NCBI RefSeq assembly: GCF_003346515.1
Contig: NZ_QQNA01000031.1
Span: 1 to 64,000, forward strand
Source: Streptomyces corynorhini
GTDB lineage: Bacteria; Actinomycetota; Actinomycetes; Streptomycetales; Streptomycetaceae
Direction: 5' to 3'
DNA length: 64,000 bases
Below, in pieces: positions 52,900-61,157 of the stretch (positions within the stretch are counted from its first letter, which is position 1; each line of letters starts with the position of its first letter). Both the position numbers and the translations under genes were made by a program. The notes beneath the pieces were generated by a model, which was given only the letters and a program-made list of their open reading frames with translations, made no database searches and was not told the DNA's origin.

Positions 52900-53820
52900 T
52901 CAGCGGTCGGCGGCGCGCCGGCCCCACGACGTGCCCGCCAGGACGAGGGCGCCGCCGAGCAGCCCGGCCGCGCCCAGCCGCTCGCCGCCGATGGCGATCC
53001 CGACCGCCGCCGCCCACAGCGGTTCCGTACCGAGCAGCAGGCTGACCCGGGACGGCGAGGTGCGGCGGACCGCCCACATCTGGACGGCGAACGCGACCAG
53101 CGTGCAGAAGACCGTCAGGAAGAGCAGCGCCGCCCACTCCCGCACCCCGAACCCGGCGGCCACCGTCCACGGCGCCGGGCCGCCGCCGGGCAGCGCGGCC
53201 AGTACGGCGAACACCGCGACGGCGCCGCCGAGCTGAACGGTGGTCAGCGACAGCGAGTCCGCGCCCCGCACCGCCCGGCTCCGCGACATCACCAGCACAT
53301 GCGCGGTACGGGCCAGCGCGGCCAGCAGCATCAGCAGATCACCCGTCGAGGGCGCGGTGAACCCGCCGCTCTGTGTCAGCAGGACCACCCCCGCGACCGA
53401 CAGACCGGCCGCCGCGACGAACGAGGCGGGCGGCCTGGTCCGGGTGACGGCGGCCTCCGCGAGTGGCGTGAAGATCATGGTCAGGCTGATGATCAGCCCG
53501 GCGTTGGTCGCCGACGTGTGCACGACGCCGTACGTCTCCAGCAGGAAGATCCCGCTCAGCACCAGCCCGAGCGCCCCGGCACCGCGCCACTGCGCCGCGC
53601 TCAGCGTCCGCAGCCCACGCCACCCGGCCACCACCAGTACCGGCAGCACCACCGCGAAGCGCAGCACCAGCACGGCGAGCACCGTATGCCCCGTGGTGAT
53701 GCCCTTCGCGGTCAGATAGCTGGCGCCCCAGACCACCGCGACCAGCAGGACCGGCAGATCGGTCGACCAGGCCCGGCGCGGCACGGGCAGGGACACGGAG
53801 GAGGCGGCGAGCGACGACAT
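52900..53820 (-). CDS. EamA/DMT-family transporter
   Basis: The protein has 306 residues and ten predicted helices in two EamA repeats (about 20-150 and 165-300). The first repeat has VVWGASYLTAKG and LRFAVVLPVLV; the second ends with LLLGTEPLWAAAVGIAIGGERLGAAGLLGGALVLAGT, the DMT signature. It probably exports a small metabolite or amino acid. I chose the ATG at 53820, with GGAG about ten bases upstream. It converges with the Ter operon. Confidence 0.9.
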   Translation of the reverse strand: MSSLAASSVSLPVPRRAWSTDLPVLLVAVVWGASYLTAKGITTGHTVLAVLVLRFAVVLPVLVVAGWRGLRTLSAAQWRGAGALGLVLSGIFLLETYGVVHTSATNAGLIISLTMIFTPLAEAAVTRTRPPASFVAAAGLSVAGVVLLTQSGGFTAPSTGDLLMLLAALARTAHVLVMSRSRAVRGADSLSLTTVQLGGAVAVFAVLAALPGGGPAPWTVAAGFGVREWAALLFLTVFCTLVAFAVQMWAVRRTSPSRVSLLLGTEPLWAAAVGIAIGGERLGAAGLLGGALVLAGTSWGRRAADR

Positions 53821-53945
53821 CGGGGACGGTCTCCATCGGGTGCGAGGGGCCACGGGGCTGCGGAGACGGCGGCGGCTCGCGCGGAAGCGATCACCGTACC
53901 CGCGTACGTCCCGCGCGGGAAGCCACGTGCCTCAAGGGCCGTCGC

Positions 53946-54830
53946 TCAGCGGCCCCCGGCGCCACCGGCCGGACCGGGCCCCGCCTCCTCCGGGGGCCGC
54001 CGCCCGAGCCGCAGCCGGGTGCGGTGATCGTGGTAGAGGCGCCCGACGAGCGCGCCGCCGTACACGACGAAGCCCACCCCGACGAGCCAGGACTGGAGCA
54101 CCAGCACCGTCCCGAACGGCCCGTACGTGACGGCGTTCGAGGCGATCAGCGGGGAGAAGACGACCCGGGAGAAGAACCGCAGCCCGAGCAGGCCCAGCGC
54201 GATCGCCACGGCGCCCGGCAGCAGGGCCCGCCAGCGGACCCGGCCCGCGAGCAGGACGTGCTGGGACCACCAGAAGAAGAGGAACGTGCCGACCAGGTCG
54301 CCGATCGTGGCGAGCACCAGCGTGAACGCCGAGTCGGAGGTGACTGGCGTGTTCACGAAGACGAGCAGGAAGACGACGAGGACCGCGAGCCACAGCACAT
54401 GGCGCCACATGGTGTGCCAGCGGGCCGTCGGCAGCTCCCAGACCCGCTCGTACCCCGTCTGCACCGCGCCCCCGAACGTCAGACCGAACGCGGCGAGCGC
54501 GGCGAGCCCGAGCGCCGTGGTGCGCTGCAGCGCCTGCCCCGGTCTGCCGAACAGCTGCTGGATCTCGCCCTGCGACGCCGCCGAGACCCCCAGCCCCTGC
54601 CCCAGCCAGCGGGCGAAGCCGTGGCCGCTCGCCGGGTCCGCCGCCGCGACCAGGATCAGCAGGGGCACCAGCGTCAGAAAGCCGAGCGCGGCGAAGCTCA
54701 TGGCCCGGTGCATCAGCTCCATGTCGCGCCCGCGGTTCCAGGTGAGTACGGCGGGCGCGACCACGGCCTCGTGGAACAGGCTCCGCGACCGGCGCCCGCT
54801 CCCCGGCGTACCGAAACGCTTTCGGGTCAT
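53946..54830 (-). CDS. YihY/BrkB-family membrane protein
   Basis: The protein has about 294 residues and six predicted helices. The pattern of AMSFAALGFLTLVPLLILV, GAVQTGYERVWELPTARWHTMWRH and a GALVGRLYHDHR C-terminus fits the YihY/BrkB family, once mistaken for RNase BN. Its function is unknown. The ATG at 54830 has only a weak GACGAGAC upstream. It is on the same strand as the EamA gene but 125 bases away. Confidence 0.82.
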   Translation of the reverse strand: MTRKRFGTPGSGRRSRSLFHEAVVAPAVLTWNRGRDMELMHRAMSFAALGFLTLVPLLILVAAADPASGHGFARWLGQGLGVSAASQGEIQQLFGRPGQALQRTTALGLAALAAFGLTFGGAVQTGYERVWELPTARWHTMWRHVLWLAVLVVFLLVFVNTPVTSDSAFTLVLATIGDLVGTFLFFWWSQHVLLAGRVRWRALLPGAVAIALGLLGLRFFSRVVFSPLIASNAVTYGPFGTVLVLQSWLVGVGFVVYGGALVGRLYHDHRTRLRLGRRPPEEAGPGPAGGAGGR

Positions 54831-55055
54831 GTCTCGTCTACTACCCCACGGGGACCCCGCGTCCCGGGACGGGCCCCCGGATGGGCGTGCCGCCGCGGGC
54901 GCCGCGGTCCGTCGACCGGGTCGGGCGGGCCCTGTCAGTTCCGTACGGACAGGCTCCTGTCGTCGGCGGTCGTACGGGACGGGGCACCGGCGAAACCGCC
55001 CCCCTCGGAACGCGGCGTCCCACGCGGCGTCGTACCTCTCTGACTGTCGCGTCGG

Positions 55056-55305
55056 ATGTGCACGAACATCCTGGGCACCGTGGATCCCCCGACGACCGCC
55101 TCGGCCACCACGTACTTCGCGACGTACCGGGTGCACGGCTACCGGGTCGGCACGGTGCCGACCCGGTAGCCGGCCTATGTCGGCCTATGTCGGCCATGAC
55201 CAGGTCACTTTCCGCGTGGAGGACAGCCGTTGGCGCCTCGCGACCCGGACGACCTTCCCGCCGTTCGGGGGAGGTACGGAGCGGCTCACCGCTCCCTCCT
55301 CCTGA
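55056..55305 (+). pseudogene. Degenerate SnoaL-like fragment
   Basis: From ATG 55056 one frame reads TNILGTVDPPTTASATTYFATYRVHGYRVGTVPTR and stops at 55167-55169. A second frame then continues with GHDQVTFRVEDSRWRLATRTTFPPF up to the pit stop region. Together they look like the last two strands of a SnoaL-like (NTF2-fold) protein, with a frameshift and a 37-base palindrome in between. The N-terminal half is missing. The rest of the gap 54831-55055 holds nothing I recognise. Similarity is judged by eye. Confidence 0.4.
55136..55172. repeat. Perfect 37-bp palindrome (18-bp arms, 1-base centre)
   Basis: CGGCTACCGGGTCGGCAC (55136-55153) is followed by one G and its exact reverse complement (55155-55172). 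A 10-bp tandem duplication, CGGCCTATGT at 55171-55180 and 55181-55190, adjoins it. It could act as a terminator for the leftward pit gene. Confidence 0.8.
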
Positions 55306-56466
55306 TCACGCGATCTTCTCCTCGCCGTGGCCGTCGATCCGGGGAGACGGCTCGTTGACGTTGTCCGGGGTGACGGGACGGCGGCGCGACAGCGCCCGGA
55401 GGCACGTGGTGGTCGTCAGCGTGACGATCACCACCAGGGCCACTCCCCAGTCCCCGCATTCGATGGTCCACGCCGCGATCCCGCCCAGCACCGCCGCCGC
55501 AGGCAGGGTCAGGGTCCACGACAGGGCGATGCGTCCTGCGACGTTCCACCGCACCCGTGCCCGCCCGCGTCCGAGCCCCCCGCCGAGGATGCTGCCGGTG
55601 CACACCTGCGTGGTGGACAGGGGAAAGCCCAGGTGCGACGAGACGAGGATCACCGACGCGGAACCGGCCTCGGCGGCGAAGCCCTGAGGGGCTTCGATAT
55701 CGGTCAGCCCGCGGCCCACGGTCCGGATGATCCGCCAGCCGCCGGCGTAGGTGCCCAGGGAGATCGCGGCGCCCGCGCAGAGGACCACCCACCAGGGCGG
55801 CCCGGCCCCGTGGCCGAGGATTCCGGCGGAGATGAGCGCCAGAGTGATGACCCCCATGGTCTTCTGCGCGTCGTTGGTGCCGTGGGCCAGCGCCACCAGG
55901 GACGCCGACCCGATCTGCCCCACGCGGAACCCCCGCCCGAGGCCGGTCCTGCTCGCTCCCCGGGCGAGGGCGTAGGCGACCCGGACGGCCGACAGCGCCA
56001 CCACGCAGGCGATGACGGGGGAGACGACCGCGGGTACCACGACCTTCCCCATGATCTCGCCGACCCGGAGGGCGGAGCCCCCGGCGCCCGCCCAGACCGC
56101 CCCGATCAGGCCGCCCAGAAGCGCGTGCGTGGAACTCGACGGCAGCCCCAGGAACCATGTGGCCACATTCCACAGGATCGCGCCGATGAGACCCGCGAAG
56201 ATCATCGACAGAGTGATCCTGCTGTCGTCGACGATGCCGCCGGAAATGGTCTCCGCCACCCGCACGGAGAGGAAGGCCCCGGCCAGGTTCAGCGCACCGG
56301 CGATCGCTACGGCGAGCCGTGGTGACAGCGCGCCCGTGGCGATGGACGTCGCCATCGCGTTGGCCGTGTCGTGGAATCCGTTGGTGAAGTCGAAAGCCAG
56401 TGCCGTGATGACCACGAGCACGAGGAAGACAGTGACCGAGCCCAAACGGACCTCCCGCGCCGACAT
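55306..56466 (-). CDS. Pit-family low-affinity inorganic phosphate transporter
   Basis: The protein has 386 residues and about ten helices. It has the duplicated Pit signature: DFTNGFHDTANAMATSI near the N-terminus and VALAHGTNDAQKTMGVI in the second half, and GLPSSSTHALLGGLIGA / GFPLSTTQVCTGSILGGG. It should carry metal-phosphate with protons. No PhoU-like partner gene is adjacent. The ATG at 56466 lacks a strong ribosome site. Confidence 0.93.
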   Translation of the reverse strand: MSAREVRLGSVTVFLVLVVITALAFDFTNGFHDTANAMATSIATGALSPRLAVAIAGALNLAGAFLSVRVAETISGGIVDDSRITLSMIFAGLIGAILWNVATWFLGLPSSSTHALLGGLIGAVWAGAGGSALRVGEIMGKVVVPAVVSPVIACVVALSAVRVAYALARGASRTGLGRGFRVGQIGSASLVALAHGTNDAQKTMGVITLALISAGILGHGAGPPWWVVLCAGAAISLGTYAGGWRIIRTVGRGLTDIEAPQGFAAEAGSASVILVSSHLGFPLSTTQVCTGSILGGGLGRGRARVRWNVAGRIALSWTLTLPAAAVLGGIAAWTIECGDWGVALVVIVTLTTTTCLRALSRRRPVTPDNVNEPSPRIDGHGEEKIA

Positions 56467-56632
56467 CCAGCGCCGGGCCGGATTCCACCTGATTGCACCG
56501 TGGACGTCATGGTAAGTCGGGATATGGGACGAAAAGGGCAGTTGGCGCGCGGTTCGCGGGGCGTTCTCGGTGAACGGCGGAACGTGTGCGGCGCACGGTG
56601 TGCGGGCTGCCGGTCCTGTCCGGAGCCCGCCC

Positions 56633-56686
56633 GTTCGGTGCGTTCGGCCCGTTCGGTGCGTTCGGCTCGTTCAGTCCGTTCGGCCT
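56633..56686. repeat. Six 9-bp tandem repeats
   Basis: Consecutive nonamers GTTCGG(T/C)(G/C)C and variants at 56633, 56642, 56651, 56660, 56669 and 56678, just downstream of the PRC-barrel gene stop. Non-coding. Confidence 0.75.
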
Positions 56687-56703
56687 CTAGGACCTGCTCC
56701 GGG

Positions 56704-57060
56704 TCAGCGGCGGCCGAGGCGCCGTTCGCCGTTGGCGCCCGTCGCGTAGGGCAGTCCGTAGTGCGCGAAGACCGCAGGCTCGTCCGTCGCGAGCAACTCG
56801 CCGTCGAGGTCGATCGACGGGGCCTCCTTGGCGAGCTTCTTGTCCCAGACGACCTTCAGATATCCGGGACCCACCGTGGCGTCGGCCAGCGGGACGAAGA
56901 TCAGCCGCCGTTGGGTGGGCAGACCGATGGTGACGGTCGCGAACGACGGAGTGTCGGTCGCCGTGTCGACGTACACCGCCTCCAGCGAGCCGATCTTCTT
57001 CTTCTCGGAGTCGACCACATCATGGCCCCGCCACTCCCGGATGTCTTCGGCCTCGAACAT
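56704..57060 (-). CDS. PRC-barrel domain protein
   Basis: The protein has 118 residues, soluble. The PRC barrel occupies about 3-80 (DIREWRGHDVVDSEKKKIGSLEAVYVDTATDTPSFATVTIG ... LIFVPLADATVGPGYLKV), followed by a short acidic tail. PRC barrels mediate contacts with RNA-processing or membrane partners; in streptomycetes such short stand-alone proteins are common and their role is unknown. It is monocistronic. Confidence 0.88.
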   Translation of the reverse strand: MFEAEDIREWRGHDVVDSEKKKIGSLEAVYVDTATDTPSFATVTIGLPTQRRLIFVPLADATVGPGYLKVVWDKKLAKEAPSIDLDGELLATDEPAVFAHYGLPYATGANGERRLGRR

Positions 57061-57268
57061 GAGCTTCCGCCTTTTGTCTGCTGAAATCCGCCGGGTGGTA
57101 CGACCGGGTGGGCGGCGATGCCGCCGGTCCTCGGCTACCCGATTTCCCGGAGAGTACCCGGCCGGGCGCGCACCTCCGTGAAACCGGGCCGCGACGCGGC
57201 ACGGTCTGTCGTGGTGTCACGCCAGGGGCGAAAAACACTGGTGGCGGGGGAGTGTGCGAGGGCATCCT

Positions 57269-57763
57269 GTGCCCATGTTGATCAGAGAAGCCACCGCCGA
57301 GGACTGGCCCGCCATCTGGCCCTTCTTCCAGCGGATCGTCGCCGACGGTGAGACCTTCACCTATCCGGTCGACGTGACCGAGACGCTGGGCCGTGACCTG
57401 TGGATGCAGAACGCGCCCCACCGCACCGTCGTCGCGGTCGACGACGCCGGGGCGGTCATGGGTACGGGCAAGATGAACGCCAATCACATGGGCAACGGCT
57501 CGCACATCGCGGGCGCGAGCTACATGGTCGACCCGGCGTACGCGGGGCGCGGCGTGGGCCGGGCCCTGTGCGCGTACTCGATCGAGTGGGCCCGCGTGGC
57601 CGGTTTCCGCGCGATGCAGTTCAACGCCGTCGTGGAGACCAACACCCACGCGCTGAAGCTGTACGAGTCGCTCGGCTTCGAGGTGATCGGCACCCTGCCG
57701 GAGGGCTTCCGCCACCCGACGGAGGGCTATGTGGGGCTGCGCATCCTGCACCTCAGGCTCTGA
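57269..57763 (+). CDS. GNAT-family N-acetyltransferase
   Basis: The protein has about 164 residues. The acetyl-CoA loop is VDPAYAGRGVGRALCAYSIEWA, and NTHALKLYESLGFEVIGTLP is the usual C-terminal motif. It resembles phosphinothricin-type acetyltransferases at the end (GFRHPTEGYVGLRILHL) but the substrate is unknown. I chose GTG 57269 because GAGGG is six bases upstream; ATG 57275 is almost equivalent. Confidence 0.9.
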   Translation: MPMLIREATAEDWPAIWPFFQRIVADGETFTYPVDVTETLGRDLWMQNAPHRTVVAVDDAGAVMGTGKMNANHMGNGSHIAGASYMVDPAYAGRGVGRALCAYSIEWARVAGFRAMQFNAVVETNTHALKLYESLGFEVIGTLPEGFRHPTEGYVGLRILHLRL

Positions 57764-57821
57764 AGTCCGCGCGTCCGCGGTCCGCGGGTCCGCGGGTTGC
57801 CCCTTCCGCGGCGCTCACCGC

Positions 57822-57898
57822 CCGGCCGCCTGCCCGGAGTCCCGGCTCGCCCTGCCGGGCACCGGCCGCCTGCCCGGAGTCCCGGCCCGCCCTGCCGG
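57822..57898. repeat. 40-bp period direct repeat, two copies
   Basis: A 37-base block at 57822-57858 recurs at 57862-57898 with one substitution (57847 T, 57887 C). A partial third copy (GAGTCCCGG) follows to the VOC stop. It lies between convergent genes. Confidence 0.8.
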
Positions 57899-57906
57899 AG
57901 TCCCGG

Positions 57907-58278
57907 TCAGCGGTCCTGGAGCACGGACAGCACATTGCCCGCCGGGTCGGTGAACCAGGCGATGTAGGGGCCACCGCCCCGGAAGATCCCCTTCTCGTCC
58001 GCCTCCATTCCGGGGTAGCGCTCGAAACGCACCCCCTTGCCGCCCAGCTCCTCGACCGCCGCGTCGATGTCGTCCACCGGGAAGTTGAGGACGGTGAACG
58101 ACGCCGGGGTGTGATGGGGCTTGGGGTAGACGAGCACGACGGCGCCGCTGCCCAGCCGCAGCCGCAGCAGTCCGTGCTCCTCGGACACCTCCAGCCCGAG
58201 CGTCCCGGTGTAGAACCGCCGGGCCTTCTCGATGTCGTCCACGGCGAATCCGCTGAACGCCTTGCTCTCGCCGAACAT
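57907..58278 (-). CDS. VOC-superfamily (glyoxalase/dioxygenase-like) protein
   Basis: The protein has 123 residues, one paired beta-alpha-beta-beta-beta module: [33 protein letters not shown] and [27 protein letters not shown] ... [10 protein letters not shown]. It may bind a metal or act as a resistance/binding protein; the function is not predictable. AAGGAG lies six bases before the ATG at 58278. Confidence 0.9.
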   Translation of the reverse strand: MFGESKAFSGFAVDDIEKARRFYTGTLGLEVSEEHGLLRLRLGSGAVVLVYPKPHHTPASFTVLNFPVDDIDAAVEELGGKGVRFERYPGMEADEKGIFRGGGPYIAWFTDPAGNVLSVLQDR

Positions 58279-58362
58279 GGCAGCTCCTTCTCTCGTGTGG
58301 TTCCACAGGGGTAGACGGCCGCCGGGTCCCGGACTCATCGGACCGCCCGGCGGCGCGCGTGT

Positions 58363-59007
58363 TCACCGTCTGGCGACCAGGGGGCGCAGCCGGGTCTCCC
58401 GCAGCCGTCCCGCCAGCGGCGCGGCGCGCCGGGCGGCGACCATCAGCGGCCAGGACACCAGGACCCCCACCACCAGCCCCAGAGCCACGTCGTGCGGATA
58501 GTGCACCCCCACCCACACCCGCGACGCCGCCATCAGCAGCGCGGCGGGGACGGCGAGGGCCGCGAGGCGGCGGTCGGTGCAGAGCAGCACCGTCGCGGCC
58601 GCCGCCGCGATGACGGCGTGATTGCTCGGCAGCGACCAGTCGCCGAGCGCGGGACACGCCTCCACGGTCACCACGTGCAGCGTCTGGCACGGGCGCCGCT
58701 CGCGCAGGAGCGACTTGGCCACGCTGCTGACGGCGAAGGCGACGAGCACCACCGCGGGCGCCGTCAGCGCCAGCATCGCGCGCGCCGGGCCCCCGGCGTC
58801 CCGCGTCGCCGAGGCGGGCGGCCGGGCGCGCCACCACCCGGCCAGCAGCAGCGCGCCGAACAGCGCGAGCCCGTAGGCCGACCAGAGGGAGACCATGGTG
58901 TCCAGCGGACCGGGGGAGCGGTGCGCCAGCTCCGTGACCGCGCTGTACAGGCCGTCGTCGAACCAGTGGTCGTCGCCGAGGAGCGCCGGGGCGCCGGTCG
59001 CCGTCAT
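58363..59007 (-). CDS. PAP2-family membrane phosphatase
   Basis: The protein has 214 residues with five or six helices and the complete tripartite active site: KSLLRERRP, LPSNHAV and SRVWVGVHYPHD. It should dephosphorylate a lipid phosphate such as undecaprenyl diphosphate or phosphatidic acid on the outer face. Its ATG overlaps the DedA stop (ATGA, 59004-59007). Confidence 0.93.
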   Translation of the reverse strand: MTATGAPALLGDDHWFDDGLYSAVTELAHRSPGPLDTMVSLWSAYGLALFGALLLAGWWRARPPASATRDAGGPARAMLALTAPAVVLVAFAVSSVAKSLLRERRPCQTLHVVTVEACPALGDWSLPSNHAVIAAAAATVLLCTDRRLAALAVPAALLMAASRVWVGVHYPHDVALGLVVGVLVSWPLMVAARRAAPLAGRLRETRLRPLVARR

Positions 59008-59666
59008 CGGGTGCCGCCCCGGGCGGCGCGGCGCGCACGCAGCAGTTCGAGCGCGAGGGGGAGCAGCGATACGGTCACCACGAGCGCGACGAGCGGCAGC
59101 AGGTACCGGTCGACGTTCGGTACGGACGAGCCGAGCGCGTAGCCCGCGAGCACCAGCCCGACGGTCCACAGGGCGCCGCCGACGACCTGCCACAGGGCGA
59201 AGACGCGCGCCGGTACGTGCAGTGCCCCGGCCAGCGGGTTGAGCACGGTGCGCACGACGGGGACGAAGCGCGCGAGCACGATGGCCTTGGCGTGCCCGTA
59301 CCGTTCGAGCAGTTCCTCGGCGCGCGCGGCGCCCTCGCGCAGTTTGCGGGCCCTGCCGCGCGCCAGCAGCGCCCGGCCGCCGCGCCGCCCGATCCAGAAA
59401 CCGGTCTGCGCCCCCAGCAGCGCGCCGGCCACCGAGGCGAGCAGCACCTGGGGCAGCGCGAGGTGGACCGAGCCCCCGACGCCGGGGACGCAGAGCAGTC
59501 CGGCGGTGAACAGCAGCGAGTCGCCGGGGAGGAAGAAGCCGATCAGCAGGCCGGTCTCGGCGAAGAGGACGACGGCGATGCCGAGGGCACCGAAGGCGGC
59601 GAGCAGCGAGCCCGCGTCGAGGGGGTTCACGGCCTGCGGCATCGCCGCGAGCACGGATACGGCCAT
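59004..59666 (-). CDS. DedA-family membrane protein
   Basis: The protein has about 220 residues. Signatures include FAETGLLIGFFLPGDSLLFTAGLL, GALLGAQTGFWIGRRGG and the conserved RFVPVVRTVLNPLAG, which is G/RF-P-R type of DedA proteins (undecaprenyl-phosphate or phospholipid flippases). It is coupled to the PAP2 gene, a pairing that fits recycling of lipid carrier. I chose ATG 59666 with GGGAG ten bases upstream; ATG 59684 is possible. BlaI-type dyads lie about 55 bases upstream. Confidence 0.88.
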   Translation of the reverse strand: MAVSVLAAMPQAVNPLDAGSLLAAFGALGIAVVLFAETGLLIGFFLPGDSLLFTAGLLCVPGVGGSVHLALPQVLLASVAGALLGAQTGFWIGRRGGRALLARGRARKLREGAARAEELLERYGHAKAIVLARFVPVVRTVLNPLAGALHVPARVFALWQVVGGALWTVGLVLAGYALGSSVPNVDRYLLPLVALVVTVSLLPLALELLRARRAARGGTR

Positions 59667-59722
59667 AAGTGGGGCTGCTCCCATAATGGTGGGCAGGGGA
59701 AACCTGCATGACGATCCGATTG

Positions 59723-59757
59723 ACTACAATTCTGTAGACGGTCTACTTCACTGTAGA
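59723..59757. promoter_or_regulatory. Two BlaI-type operators between dedA-like and blaI-like genes
   Basis: ACTACAATTCTGTAGA (59723-59738) and TCTACTTCACTGTAGA (59742-59757), centres 19 bases apart, both (T/A)CTAC(A/T)-N4-TGTAGA. They precede the BlaI/M56 pair and are also upstream of the divergent DedA-PAP2 pair. Confidence 0.8.
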
Positions 59758-59782
59758 CGAAGGAAACGGGAGGGGCGTTCCC

Positions 59783-60172
59783 ATGGGCGACCGGAGCGCG
59801 GAACGGCGGCCGGCGGGGGAGCTGGAGGCCGGTGTACTGGCGGCCCTGTGGACGGCGGGCGAGCCGCTCACACCGGCCCGGGTGCAGCGGGCGCTCGGCG
59901 TGTCGCTCGCCCGCACCACGGTCACCACGATCCTTTCGCGGCTCTACGAGAAGGGCAGCGTCGGCCGGGTGCGGGCGGGCCGGGGCTACGCCTACGCGCC
60001 GACCGAGGACGCCCCCGGGCTCACCGCCCGCCGGATGCACTCGGAGCTGGCGAAGGACGAGGACCGGGGCGCGGTGCTGGCCCGGTTCGTCTCCCAGCTC
60101 ACCAACGAGGACGAGGCCCTGCTGCGCTCCCTGCTGGACGCCGGGGAGCTGGACGGCGGGGAGGACCGGTGA
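59783..60172 (+). CDS. BlaI/MecI-family transcriptional repressor (second copy)
   Basis: The protein has 129 residues. The winged HTH covers about 11-75 (GELEAGVLAALWTAGEPLTPARVQRALGVSLARTTVTTILSRLYEKGSVGRVRAGRGYAY), then dimerisation helices (FVSQLTNEDEALLRSLL). It should bind the two dyads just upstream. Its stop overlaps the start of the M56 gene (GTGA). It is a paralogue of the repressor at 50440. Confidence 0.92.
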   Translation: MGDRSAERRPAGELEAGVLAALWTAGEPLTPARVQRALGVSLARTTVTTILSRLYEKGSVGRVRAGRGYAYAPTEDAPGLTARRMHSELAKDEDRGAVLARFVSQLTNEDEALLRSLLDAGELDGGEDR

Positions 60173-61116
60173 CGCTCCTCGTCTGGGTGCCGCTGCTGAT
60201 GCCCTTCCTCGCGGTGCCCGCCGCCCGCCGGGTCGCCGCCGCCCTCGCGCCGCGCCACGCGGCCCGGCTGCTGACCGCCGTCGCGCTCACGCTGGCCGCC
60301 AGCAGTTCGGCCGCGCTGGCGCTGCTCGTCGTCCCGGGCGCGTCCTACCTGCCCGTCGTCGCCGTCCTCGGCGATCTGGCCGAACCGCTGACGGCGGGAC
60401 CGCCCCTGGTCGCCGTGGCGCTCGCGCTGGGCGCGGGCGGCCTGCTGCTGTGGCGTACGGCGCTGGTGGCCGTCGCCGTGGTGCGCGAGCGCGCCGCGCT
60501 GCGCCGGGCCAGGGCCGCCGTCGCCGGTACCCGCGACGAACTGGCCGTCCTGCGGGACGCGCTGCCCGACGCGTACGCGCTGCCCGGCCGCCCCGGCCGC
60601 ATCGTCGTCACCACCGGGATGCTGCGCGCCCTGGAGCCCGCCGAACGCGAGGCGCTCTTCGCGCACGAGCGCGCCCATCTGCGTGGCCGCCACCACCTCC
60701 TGCTCGTCCTGGCGGAGCTGGCCGCCCGCTGCCACCCCGCGCTGCGCGCGCTGCGCGACCCCCTCGCCTACGCGCTGGAGCGCGCCGCCGACGAGGCCGC
60801 GGCCACGGCCGTCGGCGACCGGCGGCTCGCGGCCCGCGCCATCGGCAGGGCCGCGCTCGCCACCAAGGCGCCCCTGCCCACCAGGCCGGGCGCGGTCCTC
60901 GCGGCGACGGCGGGGCCCGTGCCGCGCCGGGTCGCCGCGCTGCTGGACCCCGCCGCGGCGGCCCGGCCCACCCTGCCCCGCGCGGGCCGACTCGTCGCGG
61001 GCGTGCTGCTGGCCTCGCTGGTGGTCTCCGGCGCCACCGCGATCGGCGCGGCGGACGATCTGCACGCCCATATCGAGGTCGCCCAGGGGGAAACGACGGC
61101 GGACGCCGCCCGCTGA
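60169..61116 (+). CDS. M56-family membrane metallopeptidase (second copy)
   Basis: The protein has 315 residues with GTG start overlapping the repressor stop. Three N-terminal helices, then FAHERAHLRGRHHLLLV (HExxH) and ERAADEAAA as the zinc site, RRVAALLDP near the end, and a final hydrophobic segment. Like the copy at 49504, it has no sensor domain outside. It would relieve repression by its BlaI partner. No beta-lactamase gene is adjacent. Confidence 0.88.
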   Translation: MTLLVWVPLLMPFLAVPAARRVAAALAPRHAARLLTAVALTLAASSSAALALLVVPGASYLPVVAVLGDLAEPLTAGPPLVAVALALGAGGLLLWRTALVAVAVVRERAALRRARAAVAGTRDELAVLRDALPDAYALPGRPGRIVVTTGMLRALEPAEREALFAHERAHLRGRHHLLLVLAELAARCHPALRALRDPLAYALERAADEAAATAVGDRRLAARAIGRAALATKAPLPTRPGAVLAATAGPVPRRVAALLDPAAAARPTLPRAGRLVAGVLLASLVVSGATAIGAADDLHAHIEVAQGETTADAAR

Positions 61117-61157
61117 CCTCCCGCTGTCGTTCTGTGTCGTCCACGGAAGTGCAGAGC

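Noticed and set aside
54841-55197. Minus-strand gene between the BrkB-like and pit genes
   Set aside because: Arg/Gly/Pro-rich product without ribosome site or domain; better explained as antisense of a degenerate fragment.
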